In this document: piece after piece, positions 40,718 to 49,593 of the stretch
How positions within the stretch are numbered: the stretch's first letter is position 1
Layout of the letters: each line of letters starts with the position of its first letter
DNA from: Bacillus sp. UNC41MFS5
GTDB taxonomy: Bacteria > Bacillota > Bacilli > Bacillales_B > DSM-18226
Assembly (NCBI RefSeq): GCF_000686805.1
Contig: NZ_KK366018.1
Location: 285,759 to 349,758 of the forward strand
DNA: 64,000 nucleotides
Direction: 5' to 3'
Position numbers and translations under genes: made by a program
The notes under the pieces: generated by a model
What the model was told of the DNA's origin: nothing
The model's database searches: none
The model's input: only the letters and a program-made list of their open reading frames with translations

Positions 40718-42961
40718 TTACTCCAGTGTCTGGAACTGTCCTAGTAAATACTCACATATTCTCTCCGAATGGAGCCTAACCGCAATATAAGGGGGGCGGA
40801 CTCCTCTTGCAGCCTCTAATGGCAAACCAAGCCATAACAGCTGCTCATCGATCATAATGAATGGAAACGGCAGGCTGATGTTCAATAACTGATTGGGTTG
40901 CAGCTCTTCCCACGGCCCCCCCGCCAAAACCGTTAATTTTACAGACGGGCTCCTTTTTTGCAGCTGTTCCTTCCATTGTTCAGAAAGAACTGTTTGGTCC
41001 GGTAAAGAAAGAATGATTGATTTTTTTGCTGTTTGAAAGTCACTGAATACTTTCTCTAACTTTCGTGCATGGCTCCACTGTAATCTTGACTGCTGATTCT
41101 TTATCCATTTACCAATATCCTTTGTTCCGATTGTTTGCTGCTTACGTCCTTGATGTTCCACTAGCTGTCGAAGTGTTTTCCCATTATACACATGTTTTCG
41201 AATAAACGATTGATCGCTGACATGAATGAACTTTCCTTTTGTCCTGGTGATGGCCACATTGATCAATCGTTCACTATCCTTTCCAGTGAGAAGCATCCCT
41301 GCCCGTGTTTGTGGTTCACTATCCACCGTGTCAAAAATCATGACATCCCGTTCACTGCCTTGAAATCTGTGCACGGTCGCAGAAATAATGTCAGCGGTTG
41401 AACGTTCCTTTTCATATAAGTCAGTAAGCAGTAACTCCATTAAATTTGCTTGCGCGCGGTAGGGTGTCACATAACCAATTGAACGAGCCCCTGCCACGTA
41501 CGACTCATGAATTAATTGAAAGGACAATAATACATGCCATATATTCATGCGTGAATTCGATGCCTTTTCTGTCATGCCATATATCCCTGAGTGACTTGTA
41601 TCAAGGAGAACAGAGGCCATACCTTGAAAGGGTGTCCGATCGACGATTGATTTTCTACTTTTTAAAACACTTTCATGATCACCGACAAGCGAGTGGTAAA
41701 TATACTGATTCGTGAAAGAAGAGATATCCGGATGCATTCTCCGTTGCTCTCTTAATAAAAAAAGATGCGGATGCAGCATTCCATCTCGAACCCAGTCGAC
41801 CACACCAGCGCGATGGAAGATATCTTCTTTTAACCACATGGTGACTAAGGGATCCCGGGAGGAGGCAATCGGTGGTAACTGTTTAAAATCCCCACAAATA
41901 ATCACTCGCTTTCCTAGCGTCGCAGCAAGAGCGGCTTGAGGGACATATGCCATACTAGCTTCATCCAGGATGACAAGGTCAAATTCTTTTTCATAAATTG
42001 CTGCATCACCCGCCGCTTTGGCCAGTGTTGTCCCCACGATAAACGCATCCTTAATAAATTCAAGCTCTTTTTGGCGGATTTTTTCAAGGACTCTGGCAAT
42101 TTTCGTTTCTAGTTCCAGCAACTGATTCGTGTCCCTTTTGCTAAAAGAACGGGCGATGTCTTGCTTTAGATTCCGTCTTTCCGCTAGTAACATTTCCTTC
42201 TCTTCCGCTAGCCGAGGATCTTCTTTCTGAAGAAGTTGACTAGTGGTAACTGCTTTGTGATCGGCAAACTGCTCGCTTGAATTGAATCCATAGCGGAGTA
42301 CATCCCCCTCACGAAAACGGCCTTTCTTTTGAATAAAGGTTGATATCTCATGAATGAGTACATCAACCGCTTGATTACTATGTGATAAAATTAACACTTT
42401 CTTTTCCTGGAAATACTTATTAGCGGCTACTCGGGCCAAAGTATAGGTTTTCCCTGTTCCAGGAGGGCCCCAAACGAAGGTAACAGGGTTGTATTTGGAT
42501 CGTAAAACGAGTTCATGAACATTGCTTTTACTTTTTTCAACGGGATGCTTAGCAGGCATGGAGGGGTCCATCAATCTTTTCACTCGGATTCGTTTTTGCT
42601 TATTTTTTTTCATTTCATCCAGCCGTTCAATGAGCTGTTCGAGTAATTCCCATGGATCATGAAAAAGCTGTGCTTCGTGAATTAAATCTCCAAATGATTG
42701 TTCCATGGCAAGCATAACCCCCTTCCCTTCAGAAGAAAGTACTCGACCGCTCTGTTTTATACTTCCCCACTCGAGTCGAACCTGAGAACCAATGGGTATA
42801 CGGATCGATAAAGCGGTATCGAAGTAGTATGTATAGGATCCCTCTGTGGATAGCAGCCTTCCATTGGAAACAAGAAATTTGTTACTGCCATATTTTTTTA
42901 AATGGAGGATTTCATTCTGTAACGCTTGCTGCCATTCTTTAATAAAATTTATTACCTTCAT
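40718..42961 (-). CDS. SF1 helicase of the UPF1/IGHMBP2 type with C-terminal PLD-like region
   Basis: 747 residues from ATG 42961, which has GAAGGGA 8 nt upstream; a longer form from 43033 has no such site. Helicase motifs: WGPPGTGKTYTLARVAA (Walker A), LVILDEASMAYVPQAALAA, GDFKQLPPIAS, LREQRRMHPDISSFTN, GYVTPYRAQANLM, ATVHRFQGSERDVMIFDTVDS and VAITRTKGK. An accessory beta domain at the N-terminus (QVRLEWGSIKQSGRVLS) and a C-terminal part with paired hydrophobic strands are as in bacterial UPF1-like helicases. Probable role in nucleic-acid repair or surveillance. Monocistronic. Confidence 0.88.
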   Translation of the reverse strand: MKVINFIKEWQQALQNEILHLKKYGSNKFLVSNGRLLSTEGSYTYYFDTALSIRIPIGSQVRLEWGSIKQSGRVLSSEGKGVMLAMEQSFGDLIHEAQLFHDPWELLEQLIERLDEMKKNKQKRIRVKRLMDPSMPAKHPVEKSKSNVHELVLRSKYNPVTFVWGPPGTGKTYTLARVAANKYFQEKKVLILSHSNQAVDVLIHEISTFIQKKGRFREGDVLRYGFNSSEQFADHKAVTTSQLLQKEDPRLAEEKEMLLAERRNLKQDIARSFSKRDTNQLLELETKIARVLEKIRQKELEFIKDAFIVGTTLAKAAGDAAIYEKEFDLVILDEASMAYVPQAALAATLGKRVIICGDFKQLPPIASSRDPLVTMWLKEDIFHRAGVVDWVRDGMLHPHLFLLREQRRMHPDISSFTNQYIYHSLVGDHESVLKSRKSIVDRTPFQGMASVLLDTSHSGIYGMTEKASNSRMNIWHVLLSFQLIHESYVAGARSIGYVTPYRAQANLMELLLTDLYEKERSTADIISATVHRFQGSERDVMIFDTVDSEPQTRAGMLLTGKDSERLINVAITRTKGKFIHVSDQSFIRKHVYNGKTLRQLVEHQGRKQQTIGTKDIGKWIKNQQSRLQWSHARKLEKVFSDFQTAKKSIILSLPDQTVLSEQWKEQLQKRSPSVKLTVLAGGPWEELQPNQLLNISLPFPFIMIDEQLLWLGLPLEAARGVRPPYIAVRLHSERICEYLLGQFQTLE

Positions 42962-43059
42962 TAGAATATTCCCTTCTATATGCATATCCTTAATAAAAAA
43001 GGAAAATTTGTGCTGATTGCAAATATTATACATTAATTAGATATGGAGGGATATTTCTA

Positions 43060-44067
43060 ATGAGTAATTTAGATTTCTTAGAAATAAGCCGGAATTTTAA
43101 GAGTTATTATCGAGCCTTACGTGATGCCCATTATTATTTAAGGAATGATTCTGAATTAAGCCAAGAGGAATTACAAGCAGTTACAAAGGTATTAAGTAAA
43201 TTAATTTATGGATTTATTCGGATTAAAGGGATATCTTTCCGAGAAATGGACCGCGAGCAATTCGAACAAGAATTTAATCTATTTCATCAGGATTTTCTAA
43301 ATGTCATTCAAAACAGCGGAGAAAATAATGTAGATTTCGATCAATTCACTGCACTAATGGATGAAATAATTGGGATTGCCATAATGAGAACAATTGCTCT
43401 GGGAAAAATAGCGAAAGTAAAACAACAATCTTTATTTGAAGATGTTGAAGTAGATGAAGTACTTGAAGATGTTGAAGTAGATGAAGTACTTGATGATGTT
43501 GAAGTTGATGAAGTACTTGATGATGTTGAAGTTGATGAAGTACTTGATGATGTTGAAGTTGATGAAGTACTTGATGATGTTGAATTAGAATTAAGTAATG
43601 AAGATGAAAATAATGATGCTGTTGAGGAAATGGTTGATGATATGATTGAAGAAATTGAGGTAATTGATAAAACACAAGAGACAGTAGCTGAAGTTAAACC
43701 AATAAATAATACTTTGAGAACTTTTAGTACTGATTTTGGGGCTCTAAATAATGAAGTTGAAGATGAAACTATTACTTATGCAGGTAAAACTTTTAGTACT
43801 GAAGTTGAACCTCTAAATAATGAAGTTGAAGCTATCTTATATGAAATTGAATATGTGGAGGACGAACTGCCAGAACAGGTGAATGAAGTTCGAGTGGTCG
43901 ATGTGATAAATGAGGTTGAAAAGGTTAAAGAGGTTGAAAAGGCGGCTTTCACGCCTAAAAAAGTGAAAAATAATTTTATTTATGCGGCTCCAGTTGTGAA
44001 TCATTATTTTGAACCCGAAAGTAGTGACGAATTCCGTTTTAGACCTCGGAGGAGAAGAGATAGATAA
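43060..44067 (+). CDS. Acidic repeat-containing protein of unknown function
   Basis: 335 residues. The first 125 form a helical domain (LDFLEISRNFKSYYRALRDAHYYLRNDSELSQEELQAV). Five tandem copies of DVEVDEVLD then follow (residues about 128-172). After more Glu/Asp-rich sequence there is a second two-copy repeat (TFSTDFGALNNEVE / TFSTEVEPLNNEVE). The tail is basic (FRFRPRRRRDR). No signal peptide or membrane helix. Domain-plus-repeat-plus-RR tail is seen in some spore coat or envelope proteins, but I cannot assign it. The perfect DNA repeats predict length variation between strains. Confidence 0.75.
   Translation: MSNLDFLEISRNFKSYYRALRDAHYYLRNDSELSQEELQAVTKVLSKLIYGFIRIKGISFREMDREQFEQEFNLFHQDFLNVIQNSGENNVDFDQFTALMDEIIGIAIMRTIALGKIAKVKQQSLFEDVEVDEVLEDVEVDEVLDDVEVDEVLDDVEVDEVLDDVEVDEVLDDVELELSNEDENNDAVEEMVDDMIEEIEVIDKTQETVAEVKPINNTLRTFSTDFGALNNEVEDETITYAGKTFSTEVEPLNNEVEAILYEIEYVEDELPEQVNEVRVVDVINEVEKVKEVEKAAFTPKKVKNNFIYAAPVVNHYFEPESSDEFRFRPRRRRDR
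43441..43587 (+). repeat. 27-bp tandem repeat inside a coding region
   Basis: Five units of GATGTTGAAGTnGATGAAGTACTTGAn (43441-43575) plus a partial sixth. The 27-bp period keeps the frame and encodes nine residues. Confidence 0.9.
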
Positions 44068-44073
44068 CCCCTG

Positions 44074-44100
44074 AAAAGACCAACTTGGTCTTTTTTTTTA
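44074..44100 (+). terminator. Terminator after the acidic repeat gene
   Basis: AAAAGACCAA pairs with TTGGTCTTTT, followed by a run of T. Confidence 0.85.
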
Positions 44101-44107
44101 TAATAAA

Positions 44108-44131
44108 AAAATCGCCCAAAAAGGCGATTTT
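44108..44131 (-). terminator. Terminator after the XRE-like gene
   Basis: AAAATCGCC pairs with GGCGATTTT over CAAAAA; the minus strand exits into TTTTTTATTA. Confidence 0.82.
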
Positions 44132-44139
44132 GATTAGTA

Positions 44140-44340
44140 TTAGATTGATACGTCACCAATTGAGAAGGAGCAATTCAAGACATCAGAAATCTTCGCTAAC
44201 ATAGAAACCTGAACATCGAGTTCGCCTTCTTCTATCGCTTCAATCGTTCCGGCAGTTAATCCTGAAAGTAAAGCTAGTTTTTCTATATCAATTTCACGAT
44301 TTAATCTCATTTTTTTTAGTTGATGTCCAATATGGTTCAT
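44140..44340 (-). CDS. Small XRE-type helix-turn-helix protein
   Basis: 66 residues from ATG 44340, with GAGGAGG 8 nt upstream. The whole protein is an XRE HTH: IGHQLKKMRLNREIDIEKLALLSGLTAGTIEAIEEGELDVQVSMLAKISDVLN. It is downstream of the BMC operon on the same strand with no strong terminator between, so it may be read through from deoC. Its target is unknown. Confidence 0.82.
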   Translation of the reverse strand: MNHIGHQLKKMRLNREIDIEKLALLSGLTAGTIEAIEEGELDVQVSMLAKISDVLNCSFSIGDVSI

Positions 44341-44418
44341 AGTAAGCCTCCTCATTATGTAAGCGATTTCATTTTGCTGATTTTATTATATTAAACTATT
44401 TAAATATTTTCAACACTT

Positions 44419-45234
44419 TTAATAACCAGTACCTTGGCCGCCCGTTATAATCGCAATACTAGAACTTGCACCAATTCTTGTTGCTCCGGCTTGGATTAGC
44501 TTTCTTGCAGTATCTAAATCTCTCACACAGGCAGAAGCTTTAACACCCATTTCTGGACCGACCGCTTCACGCATAAGTTTAATGTCTTCAGCAGTAGCAC
44601 AGCCAGGGCCAAATCCTGTCGACGTTTTCACGAAGGCGGCTCCAGCCATTTTTGCTAGAATACAAGCTTTTTTCTTTTCTTCGATTTCAAGAAGGCCTGT
44701 TTCAATAATGACTTTTACTGGTGCATGACCATTCGCCGCTAATACAACACCTTCAATGTCTTTTTTCACTGTCTCAAAGTCGCCAGATTTTAGGGCACCA
44801 ATATTTATAACCATGTCGATTTCAGTGGCGCCATTTGCAATTGCGTCACGCGTTTCTGCACTCTTAACAAATGTGCTCGTTGCTCCAAGTGGAAAACCAA
44901 CAACGGTGGTAATCCCTACTCCAGAACCTTTTAATTCTTGGGCTGCTGTTGCAACCCAGTAAGGATTCACACAGACAGTGGCAAATTTATGTTCTTTAGC
45001 TTCTTCACAAAGCTTTACAATTTGGTCTTTGGATGCTTCAGGCTTTAAAAGTGTATGGTCAATCATCCGAGCCACAGAGGGCCCGGTAATAATCGATGAT
45101 GATGTTCCTTCTTTATATGTCACATTTCCAGAAGTTGAAGGCTTCACTTCTTTCAACGCTTCTTTATTCGTCAATTGCTGCATAATTTGATTCGTAATTT
45201 GTTCTACCAATGCTTCAATTTGCATCGTGCTCAC
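44419..45234 (-). CDS. deoC: BMC-associated deoxyribose-phosphate aldolase
   Basis: 271 residues, about 50 longer than ordinary DeoC. The extra N-terminus is an amphipathic helix ([18 protein letters not shown]) and a Ser/Thr/Gly linker, the architecture of a BMC encapsulation peptide. The aldolase domain starts near residue 52: [39 protein letters not shown], the Schiff-base Lys in [13 protein letters not shown] and [10 protein letters not shown] with the second Lys. Splits 2-deoxyribose-5-P into glyceraldehyde-3-P and acetaldehyde. Last gene of the shell operon; signature enzyme of the locus. Confidence 0.95.
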   Translation of the reverse strand: MSTMQIEALVEQITNQIMQQLTNKEALKEVKPSTSGNVTYKEGTSSSIITGPSVARMIDHTLLKPEASKDQIVKLCEEAKEHKFATVCVNPYWVATAAQELKGSGVGITTVVGFPLGATSTFVKSAETRDAIANGATEIDMVINIGALKSGDFETVKKDIEGVVLAANGHAPVKVIIETGLLEIEEKKKACILAKMAGAAFVKTSTGFGPGCATAEDIKLMREAVGPEMGVKASACVRDLDTARKLIQAGATRIGASSSIAIITGGQGTGY

Positions 45235-45243
45235 CCCACAATA

Positions 45244-45504
45244 TTATAATCGATCAACAATTCCGGCAATGACAGCATCGAAAGAACCATTAGGGTCTTC
45301 TAATATGTCTCTTGCCGATCCACCTTCTTCTAGAATCAGGACATAATCGCCAACACCTGCTGATAAACGATCGAAGGCAATCATCGCATCCCCACAATCC
45401 TTACCAGATGCGTCCACAGGGATGACAACCATAAGCTTTTTATTTTGATGACTTGGTGTTTTAATCGTTGATACGACATTTCCAACCACTTTTGCTAGTT
45501 TCAT
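45244..45504 (-). CDS. EutN/CcmL-type BMC pentamer (BMC-P)
   Basis: 86 residues: KLAKVVGNVVSTIKTPSHQNKKLMVVIPVDASGKD, FDRLSAGVGDYVLILEEGGSARDIL, and the AVIAGIVDRL end. This is the vertex-capping pentamer fold of bacterial microcompartments. One of three in this operon, located between a BMC-H gene and deoC; shares one base with the upstream gene. Confidence 0.93.
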   Translation of the reverse strand: MKLAKVVGNVVSTIKTPSHQNKKLMVVIPVDASGKDCGDAMIAFDRLSAGVGDYVLILEEGGSARDILEDPNGSFDAVIAGIVDRL

Positions 45505-45779
45505 TATTTTGCAACAGGAAGAATTTTCTCGATGTCTGAATGCGGTCTTGGAATCACGTGAACAGATAAGAATTCGCCGACACGCTGTGCTGCATCCGCA
45601 CCTGCTTCAGTTGCTGCCTTAACCGCACCAACATCACCGCGAACCATGACACAAACTAATCCGCCGCCTACATTTACTTTGCCTAGTAAAGTAACATTTG
45701 CTGCTTTTGTCATGGCGTCCGCTGCTTCAATTGCCCCTACTAAACCTTTAGTTTCGATCATTCCTAATGCGTTACTCAT
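45504..45779 (-). CDS. BMC-H shell hexamer protein
   Basis: 91 residues, one BMC domain: [77 protein letters not shown]. The pore loop region is VNVGGGL. Forms shell facets. Closely similar to the second BMC-H at 47466-47744, suggesting a duplication. It starts one base after the preceding BMC-P stop. Confidence 0.95.
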   Translation of the reverse strand: MSNALGMIETKGLVGAIEAADAMTKAANVTLLGKVNVGGGLVCVMVRGDVGAVKAATEAGADAAQRVGEFLSVHVIPRPHSDIEKILPVAK

Positions 45780-46067
45780 TTATTTTTCCTCCATTCGATT
45801 GGTCACATTATAGTAGTCGATGATTCCTAAGATTCCAGCATCTGATGGAACCAAATCTTTATTTAGCGGTAAGGATGATTCCTTGCTTTTTGCTAAGTAA
45901 ACAAGATCTCCTTCTCCTGATTGTCCAATCGTATCTATAGCCACAAGTGGTTTGCCTTTATCCTTCAATTGCTCATCTACTGGTTGGACAATCAGGAGCT
46001 TTAAACCTATTAAATTGTCATTTTTATGTGTACAGACCATATTTCCTATCACTTTGGCTACAAACAT
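45780..46067 (-). CDS. EutN/CcmL-type BMC pentamer (BMC-P)
   Basis: 95 residues: FVAKVIGNMVCTHKNDNLIGLKLLIVQPVDEQLKD, VAIDTIGQSGEGDLVYLAKSKESSLPL, DAGILGIIDYYNV. Second of three pentamer genes. It follows the RpiB-like gene after a 92-nt gap, the longest inside the operon, in which I see no hairpin. Confidence 0.92.
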   Translation of the reverse strand: MFVAKVIGNMVCTHKNDNLIGLKLLIVQPVDEQLKDKGKPLVAIDTIGQSGEGDLVYLAKSKESSLPLNKDLVPSDAGILGIIDYYNVTNRMEEK

Positions 46068-46159
46068 TTTTCAAACCTGCCTTTTTTTCTATATAACTCT
46101 GAGTTAAACTCTCCTATTTTTCTCTCTAAACTGTTTACGAGCGAATCTCTGATTTAGAC

Positions 46160-46618
46160 CTAATTCCGCCCCAGAAAACGGCTTTCGATTTCCATAATTT
46201 TCGTCACACGGCGATCATGACGGCCGCCTGCAAACTCTGTTTCCAACCAAGTCTTTACTAATAGTTTGGCAAGGCCTTCACCGATAAATTGACCGCCGAT
46301 AGATAATACGTTCGCATTATTATGCTCCTTACTGTTAATCACAGAGGATAGGTCCCAACATACCGCACCACGGACACCAGGTATTTTATTTAATACCATC
46401 CCGCTGCCAATGCCGACTCCATCAATCATAATGCCTACATAGTTATCATTCGTTGCTACCGTCTCGCCAACAAGAAAAGCGATATCTGGATAATCAACAG
46501 ATTCATTTGCTTTACAGCCATAATCTAAATATTCGTACCCTAATTCCGTTAAATAGGCCTTTAGCTTTTCTTTAAGTTCGTATCCACCATGGTCGCAACC
46601 TATCGCAACTTTTTTCAT
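46160..46618 (-). CDS. rpiB: RpiB/LacAB-family sugar-phosphate isomerase (Cys66 replaced by Asp)
   Basis: 152 residues of the RpiB/LacA/LacB fold: KKVAIGCDHGGYELKEKLK, CWDLSSVINSKEHNNANVLSIGG, FAGGRHDRRVTKI. In E. coli RpiB the catalytic Cys66 lies in ICGTGVG; here the same position reads IDGVGIG, so residue 66 is Asp. The Glu75-type base of mycobacterial RpiB is also not seen. Activity on ribose-5-P is therefore uncertain and another substrate is possible. No N-terminal helix for encapsulation. The ATG overlaps the TPI stop by 4 bp. Confidence 0.85.
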   Translation of the reverse strand: MKKVAIGCDHGGYELKEKLKAYLTELGYEYLDYGCKANESVDYPDIAFLVGETVATNDNYVGIMIDGVGIGSGMVLNKIPGVRGAVCWDLSSVINSKEHNNANVLSIGGQFIGEGLAKLLVKTWLETEFAGGRHDRRVTKIMEIESRFLGRN

Positions 46619-47454
46619 GATTTTTGTTCTCCTTTGGCAAATACATTGATAATTGCATCGAAGACGAGAGCATTTAAGCTCGCACCGCCAACCAGTACAC
46701 CATCAATATCTGGCATCGCACTGTATTCTGCAGCGTTCCTTTCATTCGCGGACCCGCCATATAAAATCGAAATACTTTCCGCTTTTTGACCTATTATTTG
46801 TTTTAAAACAGAACGAATGTAGGCATGTGTTTCTTGAGCCAGTTCTGCAGTAGCCGACTGCCCTGTTCCAATCGCCCAGACCGGTTCATAAGCAAGAATA
46901 AAATGGGCTGTATCAATATCCTTCAACGCACCGAAAAGCTGCTTAGATAAAACTTGTTCTGTTTGCAAAGCATTCTTTTGTCCTAACGTTTCACCGATAC
47001 AGATGATTGGAGTAAGCCTGGACTTGAGTGCTTGCTGAACCTTTTTGTTCACTAACTCGTCATCTTCAAAAGAATATTGTCTTCTTTCTGAGTGGCCAAT
47101 AATGACATATTCACAGCCCACATCCATCAGCATACTGCCAGATGTTTCCCCTGTATAAGCCCCTTTGTCGGCCCAGTGAACATTTTGACCGCCCAATCCA
47201 ATCGGTTTTCCAGATTGTTTGATCAATAAATGAGCCGGGTATAGCAGCTGGGTTGGTGGACAAATAACCACAGATACGTCATGACTGCTGTTTATTTTTT
47301 GAAAAAATTCAGCGGTCTCATTTAGGTTTTTGTTCATTTTCCAATTAGCAATCACATAGGTTTGCCGATCACTTTGGAGCTGCAAGCCGCCTAGATTTTG
47401 ACCAATGGCATCTCTGACAAGATTTTTAATATAGCTTTCAATGGATTGTTCCAT
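46615..47454 (-). CDS. tpiA: Triose-phosphate isomerase with BMC-type N-terminal extension
   Basis: 279 residues against about 250 for ordinary TPI. The extra ~30 N-terminal residues form an amphipathic helix (MEQSIESYIKNLVRDAIGQNL) like BMC cargo tags. The enzyme is intact: VIANWKMNKN (Lys), IIGHSERR (His), LAYEPVWAIGTGQSA (Glu and the flexible loop) and LYGGSANERNA. It interconverts glyceraldehyde-3-P and DHAP. Flanked by a BMC-H gene and the RpiB-like gene. In this context it would draw off the glyceraldehyde-3-P made by DeoC (inference). Confidence 0.93.
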   Translation of the reverse strand: MEQSIESYIKNLVRDAIGQNLGGLQLQSDRQTYVIANWKMNKNLNETAEFFQKINSSHDVSVVICPPTQLLYPAHLLIKQSGKPIGLGGQNVHWADKGAYTGETSGSMLMDVGCEYVIIGHSERRQYSFEDDELVNKKVQQALKSRLTPIICIGETLGQKNALQTEQVLSKQLFGALKDIDTAHFILAYEPVWAIGTGQSATAELAQETHAYIRSVLKQIIGQKAESISILYGGSANERNAAEYSAMPDIDGVLVGGASLNALVFDAIINVFAKGEQKS

Positions 47455-47465
47455 TTACATTCACC

Positions 47466-47744
47466 TTATTCTGCTTTTGGTAAAATACCTTCTACATCGC
47501 CGTTAGGACGTGGAATCACGTGTACTGATAGAAGATTTCCTACGCGCTGTGCTGCTTCCGCACCTGCTTCAGTAGCCGCTTTTACTGCACCTACATCCCC
47601 ACGGACCATAACAGTCACGATGCCTGCGCCTACTAATTCTCTGCCAACTAATGTAACGTTTGCTGCTTTAACCATCGCATCTGCTGCTTCAATGGCACCT
47701 ACCAAACCTTTTGTTTCAATCATACCTAAAGCTTCTTGACCCAT
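47466..47744 (-). CDS. BMC-H shell hexamer protein (possible longer form to 47843)
   Basis: 92 residues from ATG 47744, preceded by GAGGAGG at 7 nt. BMC domain: [68 protein letters not shown]. The frame remains open upstream to an ATG at 47843 with its own AGGTG site. That would add 33 charged residues ([20 protein letters not shown]). Both starts may be used, giving a tagged and an untagged shell protein. Confidence 0.93.
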   Translation of the reverse strand: MGQEALGMIETKGLVGAIEAADAMVKAANVTLVGRELVGAGIVTVMVRGDVGAVKAATEAGAEAAQRVGNLLSVHVIPRPNGDVEGILPKAE

Positions 47745-47857
47745 TTTATTTCCTCCTCTAGTAATCTCTAATTTTGGTTTTTCTTGATTTTTCAGTTGCT
47801 CTTCTTGTGAAGTGACTGTTTTTTCTTCTTTTGCTTTCGACATATCCTAACACCTCA

Positions 47858-49291
47858 CTATATGATTCTTAATCCATCTACTAAAACGCAGCGGCGCTGA
47901 CGTGTAAATGTTTTCGCACTGGTTAATCCTTCACCAGTCGGTCCCGCAATGGTCAGCGTGGTAAATCCTTCACTTTCAAAGCCTAATCCGGATACAGATG
48001 GACCATTTTTCACAAAAATCGTTGCTTGAATTTCTTGTGCCATCTTGGTTAGATTTGTAATATTTTGCGAGTGCATAATCGCTGTGTGCCGGTTGCCTTT
48101 TTCCGCAATAACAGCAAGTTCGATTGCTCGATCTACGTCAGGCACTCTGACGATTGGTAAGATCGGCATTAACATTTCTGTCATTACCAATGGGTGTTCC
48201 TTTGTGGTTTCAGCGATAATTAATTTTACATTTGGACTTGCCTGAATACCCGCTGCTTGTAAAATCACCGATGCGTCTTTACCAATGAAGTCTCTGTTTG
48301 GATAAAACTTATCGTTCTTCTTTACAAGTACTTTCTCAAGCAGTTTTTCGAATTGAAAGCCTTTAAGTTCGATTGCTCCGTTTTTGACCATTTCTGCTTT
48401 CAGAGAATTGGCTACCTTGTCAACAACAAATATTTCTTTTTCAGCGGTGCATAATACGTTGTTATCAAAGCTGGCACCCTTGACAATATCAGCAGCGGCC
48501 TTTGAGATAATGGCTGTCTCATCCACGACAACTGGTGGATTTCCCGGTCCAGCGGCAATGACTTTTTTACCAACTGCCATCGCTGCTTTTACAACAGGTC
48601 CTCCTCCAGTTACCACGAGCGCGTCCACCTGCGGATGATTCATGACTTGTGTTGAAGTTTCAAGATTAGGTGCTGCCACAGTTGTGAGTGTGTTTTCAGG
48701 TCCACCCGCAGCGACAATTGCTTGGTTTAAAAGCTGAAGCGTTTGAATCGAAACACGTTTCGCACTTGGATGTGGATTGTAAACAACCGTATTGCCAGCG
48801 GCTAGTAACGAAATGGAATTATTGATGACCGTCGCGGCTGGATTGGTTGAAGGCGTGATGGATCCAAATAAGCCAATCGGTGCATACTCAACAAGTGTCA
48901 AACCATCATCACCCGAATAAGCAGTGCTGACTAAGTCTTCAATACCAGGTGTTTTATTCGTTGCCAAAAGAATTTTCGCAATCTTATCTTCCACTCTGCC
49001 TAAACCTGTTTCCTCGACAGCAAGCTTTGCTAGCTCTTCGGCATGCTCACGGCTAACCGCTCGCATGTTCTCAATCATTTTTTCTCTGATCGATACTGGA
49101 AGTTTACGAAGCTTTTCCCAGGCCAGTCTAGCTGCGGCAGCTGCTTCATCAACCGTTGTATACACGCCATCTCCTAACTTGACATCATCCTGTGGAATGA
49201 CAGCGTCGGTATTGTTAGCTATTTGGTTTTGGCCAAGTTGACTAAGAACCTGTTCAACCATTTTTTTGATATCGCTTTCATTCAGTTGCAA
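47858..49291 (-). CDS. CoA-acylating aldehyde dehydrogenase of the PduP/EutE type
   Basis: 477 residues. The N-terminal helix (MQLNESDIKKMVEQVLSQL) matches a BMC encapsulation peptide, followed by a linker. Catalytic core: EYAPIGLFGSITPSTNPAATVINN, VVTGGGPVVKAAMAVGKKVIAAGPGNPP, and the nucleophile in ASFDNNVLCTAEKEIFVV. Converts acetaldehyde (or propionaldehyde) with CoA and NAD+ to the acyl-CoA. Sits between a BMC-P and a BMC-H gene. No alcohol dehydrogenase gene is present for NADH recycling. Confidence 0.94.
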   Translation of the reverse strand: MQLNESDIKKMVEQVLSQLGQNQIANNTDAVIPQDDVKLGDGVYTTVDEAAAAARLAWEKLRKLPVSIREKMIENMRAVSREHAEELAKLAVEETGLGRVEDKIAKILLATNKTPGIEDLVSTAYSGDDGLTLVEYAPIGLFGSITPSTNPAATVINNSISLLAAGNTVVYNPHPSAKRVSIQTLQLLNQAIVAAGGPENTLTTVAAPNLETSTQVMNHPQVDALVVTGGGPVVKAAMAVGKKVIAAGPGNPPVVVDETAIISKAAADIVKGASFDNNVLCTAEKEIFVVDKVANSLKAEMVKNGAIELKGFQFEKLLEKVLVKKNDKFYPNRDFIGKDASVILQAAGIQASPNVKLIIAETTKEHPLVMTEMLMPILPIVRVPDVDRAIELAVIAEKGNRHTAIMHSQNITNLTKMAQEIQATIFVKNGPSVSGLGFESEGFTTLTIAGPTGEGLTSAKTFTRQRRCVLVDGLRII

Positions 49292-49293
49292 GG

Positions 49294-49593
49294 TCAGTTC
49301 CCTCCTTTATTAAAGGTTAAGGTCCCTTGGATTTCAATTTGATCAACAATCCCTACAATTGCTGCGTCAACGGGGACACCGTTTGTTATTTCTGTTTGTC
49401 TTGCCGAACTTCCGCTGACAAGTAAAACCACTTCGCCTACACCTGAGCCAACTGTATCTATGGCAACGATCGGTTTTCCGTCCTCTTCGATGCTCTGCAT
49501 ATCAAGCGGCTGAACAATCATCAGTTTTTTCCCTTTTAATTTTTCTGCTTTAGTGGTGGAAACAATCGAACCTACCACTTTACAAATGATCAT
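49294..49593 (-). CDS. EutN/CcmL-type BMC pentamer (BMC-P)
   Basis: 99 residues: IICKVVGSIVSTTKAEKLKGKKLMIVQPLD, VAIDTVGSGVGEVVLLVSGSSARQTE, DAAIVGIVDQIEI. Third pentamer gene, following the flavoprotein gene with a 4-bp overlap and 2 nt before the aldehyde dehydrogenase. Confidence 0.93.
   Translation of the reverse strand: MIICKVVGSIVSTTKAEKLKGKKLMIVQPLDMQSIEEDGKPIVAIDTVGSGVGEVVLLVSGSSARQTEITNGVPVDAAIVGIVDQIEIQGTLTFNKGGN

Noticed and set aside
43346..43675. Minus-strand Gln/His/Leu-rich frame opposite the acidic repeat
   Set aside because: It is the complement of the 27-bp tandem repeat; the plus frame has the start, ribosome binding site and terminator.
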